Source: SCTD01 sp036675425 (GTDB taxonomy: Bacteria > Actinomycetota > Actinomycetes > Mycobacteriales > SCTD01). From it: DNA of 16,909 nt. Shown here in pieces: positions 1 to 7,864 of the stretch (positions within the stretch are counted from its first letter, which is position 1; every line of letters starts with the position of its first letter). The position numbers and the translations under genes were made by a program. The DNA lies in the NCBI GenBank assembly GCA_036675425.1, contig JAKFFB010000018.1, forward strand, positions 1-16,909, written 5' to 3'. Below the pieces are notes generated by a model, which saw only the letters and a list, made by a program, of their open reading frames with translations, was not told the DNA's origin and made no database searches.

Positions 1-1563
1 CCAGCGGCGGCCGGTGGGGTCGGTCCAGGTGACGACGGCGTCGGTGCCGCGGGTCTTGGTCCAGCCGAGCTGCTTGACCCGGTGGTGCCGTCGGCAGCAG
101 GGCCCGAGGTTGCAGGCGCAGGTCGGGCCGCCGAGGTCGTCCCCGGTCCAGGCCCGGTCGTGCTCGGCGTCGCACCGGACCGCTCGGGCGCCGCAACCGG
201 GCCACTCGCACCGTGGGGCGCGGAGCTCGAGCAGCCGGCGGAGCCTTCGGCCGACCCGATACGGGCCGGGCGCGCCAGCGGGGTGCGCTTCGCCCAGGGC
301 CGCGGTCGCGAGCACGACGTCGTCGCGCAGGGCCCTGCCGTGGGCGGCAGGCAGCGCCGCGCGTTGTGCGCTCAGGTCTGCGGTCCGGAAGTCGACGGTG
401 GCGCCGGCCGATCCGCCGTGGTCGTCAGCGAGCGGGCGTGGGTGGTCCAGCGGATGTCGCGGGTGCCGCTCGGTCGGCGCAGGAAGTGCCTGGAGGGCCA
501 GCAGCGCCTCCCGCACCGCGTGCGGGTCGCCGCGGCCGAGCTGGACGGTCTGCTCCCCGACGGCGACCGGGACACCGTTCTCGTCGACCCACACCGGTCG
601 CAGCCGCGGGGCGTTGAGCAGGATCTGCTCGGTCAGGTCGGGTTCGAGGGGGCCGTGCCCGACCAGCTCGGCGGTCTCGTCGGTCGTGCCCAGCCCGGCG
701 CCGATCGGCAGGAGCACCATGGTGTCCATCCCGCACGGCACAGCCGATCCGGGTAGGCAGCCGCACGGCCCGGCCCCCGCCGAGCGCAGCCCCGCGGCGC
801 AAGCGCCGACGGCGTGCAGGTCGGTGTCCGGGTCGAGCGGGGTGTCCTGCGGCACGATCGGGAGCTGATCGCGGCCCAGCAGCAGGTCCCGGAACGCATC
901 GAACCGGCGCTGATCAGCAGTCCGGTCGTCTTGGGATCCCCACGGCATCGACCGGGCGGCGATCCGGGCGCCGATCGCCATCCGGTCCGGACCGGACATC
1001 GCCAGCGCGAACAGGTCGTGCAGCCCGTCCGCCCGGGCACGGAACTCCAGCCTGCGGTCCTGCTGCGCCTCCCGACGGCGCCGCTCGGCAGCGCCACGGT
1101 CCTGCGCGATCACCCACCGTCGGAGCAGGTCGGCCAGCCTGGCCGGCGGCTGGACCAGACCGTCCGCCGCGCCGATCAGCCGGGACTGCAACCTGCGCCA
1201 CACCGCGACCCGATCGGGCAACGGCAGCACCTTCAGCTGCTCGATCACCGTCCGGGACTGCTCCACCGTCAGCAGCCCGGCCTCGACCGCCTCCAGCGCG
1301 CCCGGCAGCACGACCAGCGCCTCCGCCTCGGCGAGCAGCTGCCCTGCCCGAGCCTCCGAGCACGACAGCGCCAGCGCCAGCTGCGGCACCACCGCGAGCT
1401 CCATGCCCGACCCGACCAGCACCGCCTGCAGCTCCAGCACCTCCCGCAGCAGAGCTGCGTGCTCGGCACCGCGGGTCAGCTCGCGCACCTCGAGCCGCAC
1501 CATCGCCGCATCGAGCGCAGCGAGATCCTCCGCTGCGCTCAGCACCTGCTGCCCGACTGCCAT
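1..1563 (-). CDS. DUF222 / HNH endonuclease domain protein (13E12-type), C-terminus off the window
   Basis: The minus strand is open from ATG 1563 to the left edge (521 codons, no stop), so the C-terminus is missing. The first ~430 residues are helical and match the DUF222 region that accompanies HNH domains in Actinobacteria. The end carries an HNH nuclease core: CEWPGC, then CDAEHDRAW, then a CxC-N-L stretch and CCRRHHR, giving the paired cysteines that bind structural zinc and the H, N and HH residues of the beta-beta-alpha-metal site. A pro/his-rich low-complexity stretch (about residues 360-380) links the halves. An upstream in-frame GTG at 1569 is an alternative start; GGAGG lies 20 nt before the ATG and 14 nt before the GTG, and CAGAGT sits 7 nt before the ATG. 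The family is highly multicopy in actinobacterial genomes. Biological role is unproven: nuclease activity is inferred from the motif, and mobility or defence roles are speculation. Confidence 0.9.
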   Translation of the reverse strand, partial: MAVGQQVLSAAEDLAALDAAMVRLEVRELTRGAEHAALLREVLELQAVLVGSGMELAVVPQLALALSCSEARAGQLLAEAEALVVLPGALEAVEAGLLTVEQSRTVIEQLKVLPLPDRVAVWRRLQSRLIGAADGLVQPPARLADLLRRWVIAQDRGAAERRRREAQQDRRLEFRARADGLHDLFALAMSGPDRMAIGARIAARSMPWGSQDDRTADQRRFDAFRDLLLGRDQLPIVPQDTPLDPDTDLHAVGACAAGLRSAGAGPCGCLPGSAVPCGMDTMVLLPIGAGLGTTDETAELVGHGPLEPDLTEQILLNAPRLRPVWVDENGVPVAVGEQTVQLGRGDPHAVREALLALQALPAPTERHPRHPLDHPRPLADDHGGSAGATVDFRTADLSAQRAALPAAHGRALRDDVVLATAALGEAHPAGAPGPYRVGRRLRRLLELRAPRCEWPGCGARAVRCDAEHDRAWTGDDLGGPTCACNLGPCCRRHHRVKQLGWTKTRGTDAVVTWTDPTGRRW

Positions 1564-1602
1564 GACCACGACTCTGCCACCGACCTCCGACAAAACTGAT
1601 GG

Positions 1603-1640
1603 TCGAAAGACACTGTGGACAACAAGTTTTCGATCCACAG
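1603..1640. promoter_or_regulatory. Interlaced inverted repeats with a DnaA-box-like pair upstream of the DUF222 gene
   Basis: Read on the minus strand, 1622-1614 is TTGTCCACA, identical to the DnaA box consensus used in Streptomyces and Mycobacterium. On the plus strand 1631-1639 is CGATCCACA, a weaker box facing it. The two form a perfect 7-bp inverted repeat (1613-1619 with 1634-1640). A second inverted repeat, TCGAAA 1603-1608 with TTTCGA 1628-1633, is interleaved. This patch is visibly less GC-rich than its surroundings and lies 40-77 bases before the DUF222 start, where a promoter for that gene would be expected. A role as operator is inference. Confidence 0.4.
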
Positions 1641-1786
1641 CAGGCTCGGCGAGCAGCCCCGGACTTCCACCGTCCACCCGCCACCGACCGCAGCCCACCG
1701 GACGCTCCCGACAGCGCGCCCGGGCCGAGGCGGACGGCGCAAGTCCAGGAGAGCGTCAGCAGCCGTGGGTGCGGTCGTGAGGACGC

Positions 1787-1810
1787 GGAGTGACGCTGCC
1801 GCCTCACTCC
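1787..1810 (-). terminator. Weak hairpin at the 3' end of the zinc-finger microprotein gene
   Basis: GGAGTGA at 1787-1793 is the exact reverse complement of TCACTCC at 1804-1810, with a 10-nt loop. The hairpin overlaps the stop codon of the minus-strand microprotein gene. There is no T-run after it, as is common for high-GC actinobacterial terminators, so the call is tentative. Confidence 0.25.
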
Positions 1811-1962
1811 CTCGTGGTGCCGCAGTCCTGACAGCGCCACCGGCGGGCGGCGTTGACGTGGGTGCAGTTCTCGCAGCTCCAGGCCGGCAGGACGGGCGGT
1901 GCGGGACGGGGTCGCCGCCGCCGTTGCTCGGGCACGGCCGGGGTGAGGGTCGTGGTCGTCAT
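1804..1962 (-). CDS. 52-residue microprotein with a RanBP2-type zinc finger
   Basis: A short minus-strand frame from ATG 1962 encodes 52 residues: an N-terminal Thr/Arg/Pro-rich tail of about 27 residues, then one zinc finger. The finger reads WSCENC, three residues, N, six residues, CQDC, which exactly fits the RanBP2/RBZ pattern W-x-C-x2-C-x3-N-x6-C-x2-C. RBZ fingers fold around one zinc held by four cysteines; eukaryotic ones bind ubiquitin or single-stranded RNA. Third codon positions are almost all G/C, supporting real coding. The start is uncertain: an excellent AAGGAGGA sits 25-26 nt upstream, too far for normal use, while CACGCT lies exactly 6 nt before the ATG, which would suit leaderless transcription. 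The frame stays open upstream to about 2148, but that part would overlap the divergent gene. The arginine-rich tail hints at nucleic-acid binding; this is inference. Confidence 0.65.
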   Translation of the reverse strand: MTTTTLTPAVPEQRRRRPRPAPPVLPAWSCENCTHVNAARRWRCQDCGTTRE

Positions 1963-2041
1963 GCGTCGAGCGTGCGCGCCGCGGGTTTCCTCCTTGCTAA
2001 CCGCAGGAAACGTCCCGGAGGCGGAACGGCGCACGCCGTCG

Positions 2042-2047
2042 TAGCGT
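2042..2047 (+). promoter_or_regulatory. Leaderless -10 box (TAGCGT) for the membrane protein gene
   Basis: TAGCGT is separated by exactly 6 nt from the GTG start at 2054, and no Shine-Dalgarno sequence lies between. This spacing is the usual actinobacterial arrangement in which transcription begins at the start codon. It also supports GTG 2054 as the true start. Confidence 0.5.
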
Positions 2048-2053
2048 CGCGAC

Positions 2054-2638
2054 GTGCCCCGTCCCCGCACGCCCGTCCTCGTCGCTCTGCCTGCGGTCCT
2101 GATCGCGGGTCTCGGCCTGCTGCACCCGGTGTTCCTCACCCCCGACACCGCAGAGCGTTGGCGGCTGCTGCACCTCGCGCTGCTGCCGGCGTTCCCGCTG
2201 CTGGGAGCGTCGGTCTGGTTCGTGCTCCGCGGGGAGCGCGGCCCCGCTGCGTGGGGTGCCCGGCTGCTTGCAGGGGCGTACGCCGTCCTCTACGGGGCGC
2301 TGGACGCCATCGCGGGAGTGGGTGCATCCCACCAGGTCCTGCGCACCGCTGACCGCGGTGACGCGCGGCCGACGATCGAGGACCTCTTCGACATCGCCGA
2401 CCCGCTGGGCGCTCTCGGCGTCTACGCGCTCGCGGCGTCGGCCCTGCTGACCGGTCTGGTGCTCAGCCGGCGCAACCGCCCGCTGGCGATCGCCGGCGCG
2501 GTCGTCGTCGCGGGGGCCTGCTACCCGTTCCTGCGGCACCACGTCTTCCCGCCGCGCGGCGTGCTCGCGGTTGCGGCGATCGGCGTCGGGCTGGCGCTGC
2601 TCGAGGCGGCGCGGATCAGGCGACCAGGTCGCGGCTGA
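2054..2638 (+). CDS. Six-helix integral membrane protein of unknown function
   Basis: The protein has 194 residues and about six hydrophobic segments (near residues 7-26, 38-58, 69-90, 117-138, 143-160 and 168-186) and no recognisable soluble domain. Polar residues inside or next to helices (H24, W36, H40, D84, H93, and the pair H162-H163) could form a functional site, but I do not recognise the family. A loop between helices 3 and 4 (about residues 91-116) is charged and ends in an acidic stretch. GTG 2054 was chosen because a -10-like TAGCGT lies 6 nt upstream. The 3' end overlaps the convergent oxidase gene by 23 bases. The start lies 91 bases from the divergent zinc-finger microprotein gene. 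It could be an actinobacterial lineage-specific protein; no function is proposed. Confidence 0.75.
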   Translation: MPRPRTPVLVALPAVLIAGLGLLHPVFLTPDTAERWRLLHLALLPAFPLLGASVWFVLRGERGPAAWGARLLAGAYAVLYGALDAIAGVGASHQVLRTADRGDARPTIEDLFDIADPLGALGVYALAASALLTGLVLSRRNRPLAIAGAVVVAGACYPFLRHHVFPPRGVLAVAAIGVGLALLEAARIRRPGRG

Positions 2639-3629
2639 CCTCGTCGAGGGTGCGTGCGCCGGCCAGTCCCATGACGTGCGCGAGGTCGGCCGTCATCGCG
2701 TCGAGGCAGGAACGCACCCCGGCTGCGCCGTTCGCGGCCAGCGCCCAGAGGACCGGCCGGCCGAGCAGGACCGCGTCCGCGCCGAGCGCCAGCGCCACCA
2801 CGACATCGGTGCCGCTGCGCAGCCCGCCGTCGACGAGGACCGGGGCGCGACCGCCGACCGCGTCGACGACCTCGGGGAGCGCGGCCGCAGTCGGCACGGC
2901 TCGGTCGAGCTGCCGCCCGCCGTGGTTGCTCACCGCGATGCCGGACGCGCCGGCATCCAGGCAGTCGACGGCGTCGTCCCCGCGCAGGACACCCTTCACG
3001 AGGACGGGAAGCCCTGCGGCAGAGGCGATCTCGGCGATGACGTCGAGATCGGCGGTCGGGTCCTGCTCCGTGGAGCGCTCGTCGCCAGTGAGGTGCTCCG
3101 CCACGTTGATCAGCGGATCGACCGCCAGTGCGGTCCGGCCCGCGCCGGGACGCGTGCCGAGGTAGGGCGTGTCACCGGTGACGACCACCGCGGTGGCCCC
3201 TGCCGCCGCCGCGCGCTGCACCAGGGCGCGGGTCAGCCCGCGGTCGCGCATGACGTACGCCTGGAACCACCACGGGCCGCAGGGCACGTCCTCGAGCCGG
3301 CGGGAGGCGCGCGTCGACAGGACGAGCAGGCTGCCGGCGTCGGCGGTCCCGCGCGCCGTCGCGACCTCGCCCTCGGGGTGCGCGAGCCCGTGCAGGGCGC
3401 TCGGCGCGACGAGCACCGGAGTCCGCAGCGGCGTGCCGAGCAGCGTCAGCGACGTGTCGACGGAGCCGACGTCGCGCAGCACCCGCGGCCGGAGTCGCCT
3501 TGCACCCCAGGCGGTCTCGGCCTCGCGGGCTGCCGTCTGGTCTCCGGCCCCGGTCACGTAGTAGTCGCGCACCTCCGCCGGCAGGCGCGCGGCGGCGGTC
3601 GCCTCGTGGGCGGCCAGCAAGGTGTGCAC
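2616..3629 (-). CDS. FMN-dependent alpha-hydroxy-acid oxidase/dehydrogenase (LldD / lactate oxidase / glycolate oxidase family)
   Basis: A 337-residue TIM-barrel flavoprotein expected to oxidise an (S)-2-hydroxy acid such as L-lactate or glycolate to the 2-oxo acid. Visible family landmarks are DYY near residue 22-24, QAY at 123-125, TGDTPYLGTR around 151-160, the FMN-binding lysine in VKG (K212), the catalytic motif SNHGGRQLD with base H236 and substrate-binding R239, and the FMN phosphate region DGGLRSGTD followed by LGRPVLW. The length is slightly short of the usual 350-390 residues because the mobile loop after residue 160 is compact. Substrate and electron acceptor (oxygen or quinone) cannot be read from the sequence. 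GTG 3629 is preceded at 6 nt by TAGCCT, so the transcript is probably leaderless. The gene is divergent from the CBS/BON gene and overlaps the convergent membrane protein gene. Confidence 0.9.
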   Translation of the reverse strand: MHTLLAAHEATAAARLPAEVRDYYVTGAGDQTAAREAETAWGARRLRPRVLRDVGSVDTSLTLLGTPLRTPVLVAPSALHGLAHPEGEVATARGTADAGSLLVLSTRASRRLEDVPCGPWWFQAYVMRDRGLTRALVQRAAAAGATAVVVTGDTPYLGTRPGAGRTALAVDPLINVAEHLTGDERSTEQDPTADLDVIAEIASAAGLPVLVKGVLRGDDAVDCLDAGASGIAVSNHGGRQLDRAVPTAAALPEVVDAVGGRAPVLVDGGLRSGTDVVVALALGADAVLLGRPVLWALAANGAAGVRSCLDAMTADLAHVMGLAGARTLDEVSRDLVA

Positions 3630-3635
3630 GGATGG

Positions 3636-3641
3636 AGGCTA
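3636..3641 (-). promoter_or_regulatory. Leaderless -10 box (TAGCCT) for the hydroxy-acid oxidase gene
   Basis: On the minus strand TAGCCT ends exactly 6 nt before the GTG start at 3629, with no ribosome binding site in between. This matches the window's recurrent TAnnnT-N6/7-start arrangement. Confidence 0.5.
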
Positions 3642-3707
3642 GGACCACGCGCGTTCCCGGCGTACCGTCGCAAGCGCGGCCCTTCCCGCAAGCGACAGGA
3701 GTGGGAC

Positions 3708-4388
3708 ATGCAGCGGACGGTGCGGTCAGCGATGACGTCCGAGGTCGTGACGGTGCACCCGGACGACCCGTTCAAGCAGGTGGTCCAGCTGCTCGCCGAG
3801 CACCGCGTCGACGGCGTGCCGGTCGTCGACGAGACCGGTGCCCTGCTCGGCGTGGTCAGCAAGAGCGACCTCACCTGCCACGAGGAGGAGCCGCCCAGCC
3901 TGACCCACCTCGTGGTCGGCGGCCGCGGGGCGCGGGAGCACGCGCGCAAGGCGCGGGCGAGAACCGCCCGGGAGCTCATGACGTCACCGGCGCGCACGAC
4001 GACCCCGGACGCCGAGGTGTGCGAGGCGCTGCGCGAGATGTCCCGCGGCAAGGTCGGCCGGCTCGTCGTCGTCGAGGACGGTCGGGTGGTCGGGATCCTC
4101 GCCCGCAGCGACCTGCTGAAGGTCTTCCTGCGCAGCGACGAGGCGCTGCAGCGCGAGGCCGAGGTCGTCGTCCGCGACCAGCTGGGCGCCGAGGCCGAGG
4201 GCGTCCAGGTCGTCGTCGCCGACGGCGTGGTCCACCTGCGCGGCCGGGTGTCGCGCACGAGCACGGCCTGGGCGGCGGCGGCCGCGGCCCGTGACGTCCC
4301 GGGTGTGGTCGACGTGGACGACTGCCTGGTCGGCGACGTCGACGACACGCTGGTGCACGAGATGTCGGTACGAGGCCCGTTCGTGTGA
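3708..4388 (+). CDS. CBS-CBS-BON domain protein
   Basis: A 226-residue soluble protein. Residues 1-55 and 88-142 are two CBS motifs (MTSEVVTVHPDD with GVPVVDETGALLGVVSKSD; MTSPARTTTPDA with GRLVVVEDGRVVGILARSD), which pair into a Bateman module that normally binds adenine nucleotides. Residues about 149-210 are a BON domain, a small alpha/beta fold often linked to membranes or envelope stress. I infer a nucleotide- or stress-sensing regulator; the same CBS-BON architecture occurs in several actinobacteria as a small stress protein. The ATG at 3708 was chosen over the much longer open frame because AGGAG ends 6 nt before it and because the upstream part is antisense to the oxidase gene. A TACCGT hexamer at 3663-3668 could be its -10. 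The partner protein is unknown. Confidence 0.88.
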   Translation: MQRTVRSAMTSEVVTVHPDDPFKQVVQLLAEHRVDGVPVVDETGALLGVVSKSDLTCHEEEPPSLTHLVVGGRGAREHARKARARTARELMTSPARTTTPDAEVCEALREMSRGKVGRLVVVEDGRVVGILARSDLLKVFLRSDEALQREAEVVVRDQLGAEAEGVQVVVADGVVHLRGRVSRTSTAWAAAAAARDVPGVVDVDDCLVGDVDDTLVHEMSVRGPFV

Positions 4389-4433
4389 GCAGGCGCACCC
4401 GGTAGGCGCGCCGCCCCGGGGTAGCGACCACGT

Positions 4434-4892
4434 GTGCCCCGTTCCGTGCGTGTCGTCGCCGCTGCCCTCGCGCTCGTCCTCCTGGCCGGCGTGGTGGCGC
4501 TGATCGCGACCCCGCTCTACGGCGTGCGCGGCGACATCGCCGACACCGAGGTGATCATCGAGCAGCAGCTCGACACCGTGCAGGCGCAGCTGCTGGTGAT
4601 GGAGACCTCGCTGGAGCTGCAGCGCGAGGCGGTCGGGGAGGCCCGCCGGACGCGCGAGCTCACCGAGCAGCTGCTCGCCACCGCGCAGACGACCCTCGAC
4701 ACCGCCAAGCAGACGCTGGCGGTCGCCGAGCGGCTGCAGGGTGACGTCGCGGCGATCCGCGCGGACACACGCGAGGCGCTGGCGCTGCTCCGGGAGCAGC
4801 TCGCCGTCACCCGCGAGCTGCTGGCCGTCGCGCGGCAGACGCTGCAGGAGGTCCGCGAGATCAACCGCAAGACGCCCGACACGACGCCCTAG
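4434..4892 (+). CDS. Membrane-anchored coiled-coil protein, function unknown
   Basis: A 152-residue protein with one hydrophobic segment at about residues 5-27 acting as a signal anchor. The rest (about 33-145) is a continuous charged helix rich in Gln, Glu, Leu and Ala in heptad-like spacing, ending in a short polar tail. This predicts a coiled coil, probably on the outer face of the membrane if the N-terminus stays inside. No catalytic motif is seen. GTG 4434 follows TAGCGA by 6 nt, close to the leaderless pattern, and no good ribosome binding site is present; an in-frame GTG at residue 5 is a possible alternative. It lies 45 bases after the CBS/BON gene and 10 bases before the Nudix gene. 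A role in scaffolding or envelope organisation is speculation. Confidence 0.75.
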   Translation: MPRSVRVVAAALALVLLAGVVALIATPLYGVRGDIADTEVIIEQQLDTVQAQLLVMETSLELQREAVGEARRTRELTEQLLATAQTTLDTAKQTLAVAERLQGDVAAIRADTREALALLREQLAVTRELLAVARQTLQEVREINRKTPDTTP

Positions 4893-4895
4893 GGT
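4890..4895 (+). promoter_or_regulatory. Leaderless -10 box (TAGGGT) for the Nudix gene, overlapping the upstream stop codon
   Basis: TAGGGT lies 7 nt before the GTG at 4903 and its first three bases are the TAG stop of the coiled-coil gene. No Shine-Dalgarno sequence lies between, so the Nudix gene probably has its own leaderless transcript. The same hexamer with the same 7-nt spacing precedes mshB. Confidence 0.5.
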
Positions 4896-4902
4896 CCCCC
4901 GG

Positions 4903-5307
4903 GTGCAGCGGATCGAGGTGGTGGGCGCGGCGCTGCTGCGCGACGTGCCCGGGAAGGGCCGCTGCGTGCTGGCGTCTCGGCGCACGGAGCCGCCACGGCT
5001 GGCTGGCCTGTGGGAGTTCCCCGGCGGCAAGGTCGAGCCGGGGGAGAGCGACGAGCAGGCGCTGGAGCGCGAGCTCGCCGAGGAGCTGCGGGTCGAGGTC
5101 GAGGTCGGCGAGCGCTTCGGCCAGGAGCTGCTCATCGGCGAGGCGGCCGTCCTGCGCGTCTACCTCTGCACCCTCGTCAGCGGCGAGCCCGCGCACGTCG
5201 ACCACGACGCGCACCGGTGGCTCGGCCCGGACGAGCTGCACGACGTGCCGTGGATCCCCGTGGACCTCCCGCTCGTGGAGCAGCTCCGCCCCCTGCTCGG
5301 CCCGTAG
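4903..5307 (+). CDS. MutT/NudG-type Nudix hydrolase (8-oxo-dGTP or pyrimidine nucleotide pyrophosphatase)
   Basis: A 134-residue cytoplasmic Nudix enzyme expected to hydrolyse an oxidised or non-canonical nucleoside triphosphate to the monophosphate and pyrophosphate. WEFPGGKVEPGE (residues 37-48) is the signature of the MutT/NudG branch. The Nudix box runs from G42 to V64: G42, E48, R56, E57, E60 and E61 are in place to bind divalent metal. The glycine near the end of the box (GU) is R63 here, a tolerated variation. Length is normal for MutT (about 130). GTG 4903 was chosen because it follows TAGGGT by 7 nt and because this start gives a beta-strand (EVVGAALL) at the N-terminus as in the family; the frame is open further upstream only as a shadow of the coiled-coil gene. 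Substrate choice between 8-oxo-dGTP and modified CTP cannot be decided. Confidence 0.88.
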   Translation: MQRIEVVGAALLRDVPGKGRCVLASRRTEPPRLAGLWEFPGGKVEPGESDEQALERELAEELRVEVEVGERFGQELLIGEAAVLRVYLCTLVSGEPAHVDHDAHRWLGPDELHDVPWIPVDLPLVEQLRPLLGP

Positions 5308-5351
5308 CGTCATGCTGCGCCCTGCTCAAGGGGCTCCGCTGAGCATGACGC
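5307..5351. repeat. 45-nt palindromic element, copy A (also possible terminator of the Nudix gene)
   Basis: GCGTCATGCT at 5307-5316 is the perfect reverse complement of AGCATGACGC at 5342-5351, with 25 nt between. The element begins on the last base of the Nudix stop codon. A second element of the same 45-nt length, with the same arms apart from one compensatory base-pair change, lies at 16836-16880. As a hairpin without a T-run it might terminate transcription in front of typA, but its relation to the other copy suggests a dispersed repeat. Confidence 0.65.
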
Positions 5352-5438
5352 AAGGAGGGGCCGACCACCTGCGCCGGTAGGCTGGGGGCGCCGGCTGTTC
5401 CGCTCGGCCATCCACAAGCCGATCATCGGAGTACCGCT

Positions 5439-7300
<1,862 letters not shown>

Positions 7301-7301
<1 letters not shown>

Positions 7302-7864
7302 TGCGCGCCGGCCAGCTGGTCGTCGCGACGCCGTCGCTCGCCGACCCGAACTTCGAGCGCACCGTCGTCCTGCTCCTGCAGGCCGACTCCGACGACGGGG
7401 CGCTCGGCCTGGTCCTCAACCGGCCGACCGGCACGGGCGTGGGGGAGGTCCTCCCCGACTGGTCCGTGCTCACCGCCGAGCCCGGCGTCGTGTTCACCGG
7501 CGGTCCGGTGCAGCCGAACGCCGCCATCTGCCTCGGCCGCGGACGGCCGGGAGGGCCTGCCGTGGCGGCGTTCTCGGTGCTCGAGGGGATGCCGGGCACG
7601 AGCATCGGCACCATCGACCTCGACTCCCCGCCGGACGAGCTCGCGCCCGCCGTGTCGGAGGTGCGGCTGTTCGCCGGCTACGCGGGGTGGTCCGCCGGGC
7701 AGCTCGAGGCCGAGGTCGAGGAGGGCGCCTGGTGGGTCCTCGACGCGCTGCCGGGTGACGCCTTCACGACCCAGCCCGAGGATCTCTGGCAGGTCGTGCT
7801 GAAGCGGCAGGGGCCGCCGATCGCCTTCGCCGCGAGCTACCCCGCGGACCCGACCCTCAACTGA
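7301..7864 (+). CDS. yqgE: YqgE/AlgH family protein (UPF0301)
   Basis: A 187-residue cytoplasmic protein of the YqgE/AlgH family. Family features seen are the N-terminal GQLVVATPSLADPNFERTVVLLL, GALGLVLNRPTG, the FTGGPVQP turn, and RLFAGYAGWSAGQLEAEVEEGAWWV near the end. The biochemical function is not established; AlgH was reported to affect alginate regulation in Pseudomonas, and that role cannot be carried over here. The GTG start shares its G with the TAG stop of typA (1-nt overlap), indicating translational coupling and a shared message. The last 28 bases overlap the convergent end of the hybrid kinase gene. The whole reading frame has the same strong G/C third-position bias as its neighbours. 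Confidence 0.93.

Noticed and set aside
1603..1640. A chromosomal or plasmid replication origin, suggested by the DnaA-box-like pair
   Set aside because: Only two boxes are present, one of them weak. There is no box cluster, no AT-rich unwinding region and no dnaA, dnaN, parA or rep gene nearby.
1963..2148. A longer start for the zinc-finger microprotein
   Set aside because: The upstream part overlaps the divergent membrane protein gene and its promoter and adds only Arg/Gly-rich sequence. The AAGGAGGA there has no start codon at a usable distance.
2571..3707. Long plus-strand extension in front of the CBS/BON gene
   Set aside because: It is antisense to the hydroxy-acid oxidase gene. The ATG at 3708 has a good ribosome binding site and begins directly at the first CBS motif.
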